Source: Gemmatimonadota bacterium (lineage in GTDB: Bacteria; Latescibacterota; UBA2968; UBA8231). From it: a stretch of DNA of 6,758 nt. A program made the position numbers and the translations under genes. Shown here one piece after another: positions 6,134 through 6,758 of this stretch. The notes under the pieces were generated by a model. It had not been told where the DNA came from. It did no database searches and was given only the letters and a program-made list of their open reading frames with translations. Positions within the stretch are counted from its first letter, which is position 1, and every line of letters begins with the position of its first letter. Location: positions 1-6,758 of the forward strand of contig VXZF01000026.1 in assembly GCA_009845645.1 (NCBI GenBank), read 5' to 3'.

Positions 6134-6758
6134 ATGAGCACAACGAAGAAGGGCGAGGTCGTCCGATTGGCGATGGTGGGTTGCGGCGGCATGGCCGGGG
6201 CGCACTTGCGGGGGTACGAAGAGCTGTTGGAAAAGGGCGAGACGCGGTTCCGCATTGTCGCGGCTGTAGATGAGGTGTTAGCGCGTGCCGAGGATTTTGC
6301 TGCGCGCATCAACGGGTTCGCTGGCTGGGAGGTCAATGCCTATGCGAGTGTGGCCGAGTTGCTCGCCGGGGAAGATGCTCTCGATGGGGCCGATATATGC
6401 AGCCCGCACGGTCTGCACCACGTGCTGGCCTGCGAACTGCTAGAGGGTGGGGTTAACGTGCTGGTCGAAAAGCCGATTGGGGTCACGGTGCGGGCCTCGA
6501 AGAAGATCGCGCAGACGGCGCAGCGCTGCGGGCGGGTCGCTGCCACGGCTGAGCAATGCCGCCGCGCCTTGGGCCAGCGCACCATCCACTGGGCCTTTAA
6601 CGACGGCCTGTTAGGTACGCCGAAGATGTGGTGGGCCGTGCAGGCGGGGTGGAACGATCCGACCCAAGTGCCCAATTGGCACTGGCGCATTGATCGCAAG
6701 TTAGGCGGCTGCGGCATGGTCATGGACAGCGGGGCGCACTGGGTTGACACCATGCGCT
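6134..6758 (+). CDS. Gfo/Idh/MocA family NAD(P)-dependent oxidoreductase, 3' end cut by the window
   Basis: The visible 208 residues are the N-terminal Rossmann domain and the start of the C-terminal alpha/beta domain of a cytoplasmic sugar or cyclitol dehydrogenase-like enzyme. The dinucleotide-binding motif is VGCGGMAG at 15-22, preceded by a beta strand. SPHGLHH (90-96) matches the usual cofactor-contacting TPN..H segment. VEKPIG at 111-116 is the family's EKP motif; Lys113 is the conserved lysine. LGGCGMVMDSGAHWVD (190-205) contains Asp198 and His202 with the four-residue spacing of the catalytic Asp and His of inositol dehydrogenases. An aromatic-rich stretch (Trp166, 167, 173, 182, 184) precedes it. 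About 130-190 residues are likely missing, by comparison with a usual family length of 340-400. The reading frame is open to the window end. The substrate cannot be deduced. A GGAGG site five bases upstream fixes the start. Confidence 0.95.
   Translation, partial: MSTTKKGEVVRLAMVGCGGMAGAHLRGYEELLEKGETRFRIVAAVDEVLARAEDFAARINGFAGWEVNAYASVAELLAGEDALDGADICSPHGLHHVLACELLEGGVNVLVEKPIGVTVRASKKIAQTAQRCGRVAATAEQCRRALGQRTIHWAFNDGLLGTPKMWWAVQAGWNDPTQVPNWHWRIDRKLGGCGMVMDSGAHWVDTMR

Noticed and set aside
5932..6336. Antisense open frame across the end of the hydrolase and the start of the oxidoreductase
   Set aside because: Both sense genes have intact family motifs and the antisense product does not.
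1..6758. CRISPR array, tRNA or rRNA genes, insertion sequence, attachment site, or toxin-antitoxin/defence genes
   Set aside because: No regularly spaced repeats, cloverleaf-like segments, transposase motifs or flanking repeats were seen. The window is almost fully occupied by four ordinary protein genes.

Overview
The window reads as a piece of a GC-rich bacterial chromosome from a Gram-negative organism. Outer-membrane biology is direct: the first gene encodes a TonB-dependent receptor. The second encodes an exported multidomain protein whose last ~100 residues match the FlgD-Ig/CHU_C-like sorting-type domain (TPNGDGIND, YDLSGR, WDGRD, VPPGLY motifs) common in the FCB superphylum. High GC together with such a domain and a Gfo/Idh/MocA oxidoreductase fits uncultured FCB-related lineages such as Latescibacterota or Poribacteria better than classical low-GC Bacteroidetes. 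That placement is inference from style, not a search result.

Layout. 1-67 is a short AT-richer leader with a strong Shine-Dalgarno sequence. 68-2734 (+) is a complete TonB-dependent receptor. 2735-2858 lies between convergent genes and holds a strong hairpin, probably a shared terminator. 2859-5186 (-) is a large secreted protein with two discoidin (F5/8 type C)-like modules, a further beta-rich region and a C-terminal sorting-type domain. 5187-5235 is a compact AT-rich divergent control region with face-to-face promoter-like elements around a 10-bp palindrome. 5236-6063 (+) is a membrane-anchored alpha/beta hydrolase of the BEM46/ABHD13-like type. 6064-6133 is a structured leader with two mutually exclusive hairpins, the second covering the ribosome-binding site of the next gene. 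6134-6758 (+) is the first 208 codons of a Gfo/Idh/MocA NAD(P)-dependent oxidoreductase, cut by the window end.

How the genes relate. The receptor and the discoidin protein both belong to the cell envelope or surface, but they are convergent and therefore not one operon. There is no SusD-like partner, CAZyme, siderophore gene or other marker of the imported substrate. The hydrolase and the oxidoreductase could be cotranscribed (70-bp gap, same strand), but nothing shows a shared pathway. I see no mobile element, CRISPR array, RNA gene or defence system. The least ordinary parts are the structured leader before the oxidoreductase, the divergent promoter region, and the domain architecture of the surface protein.
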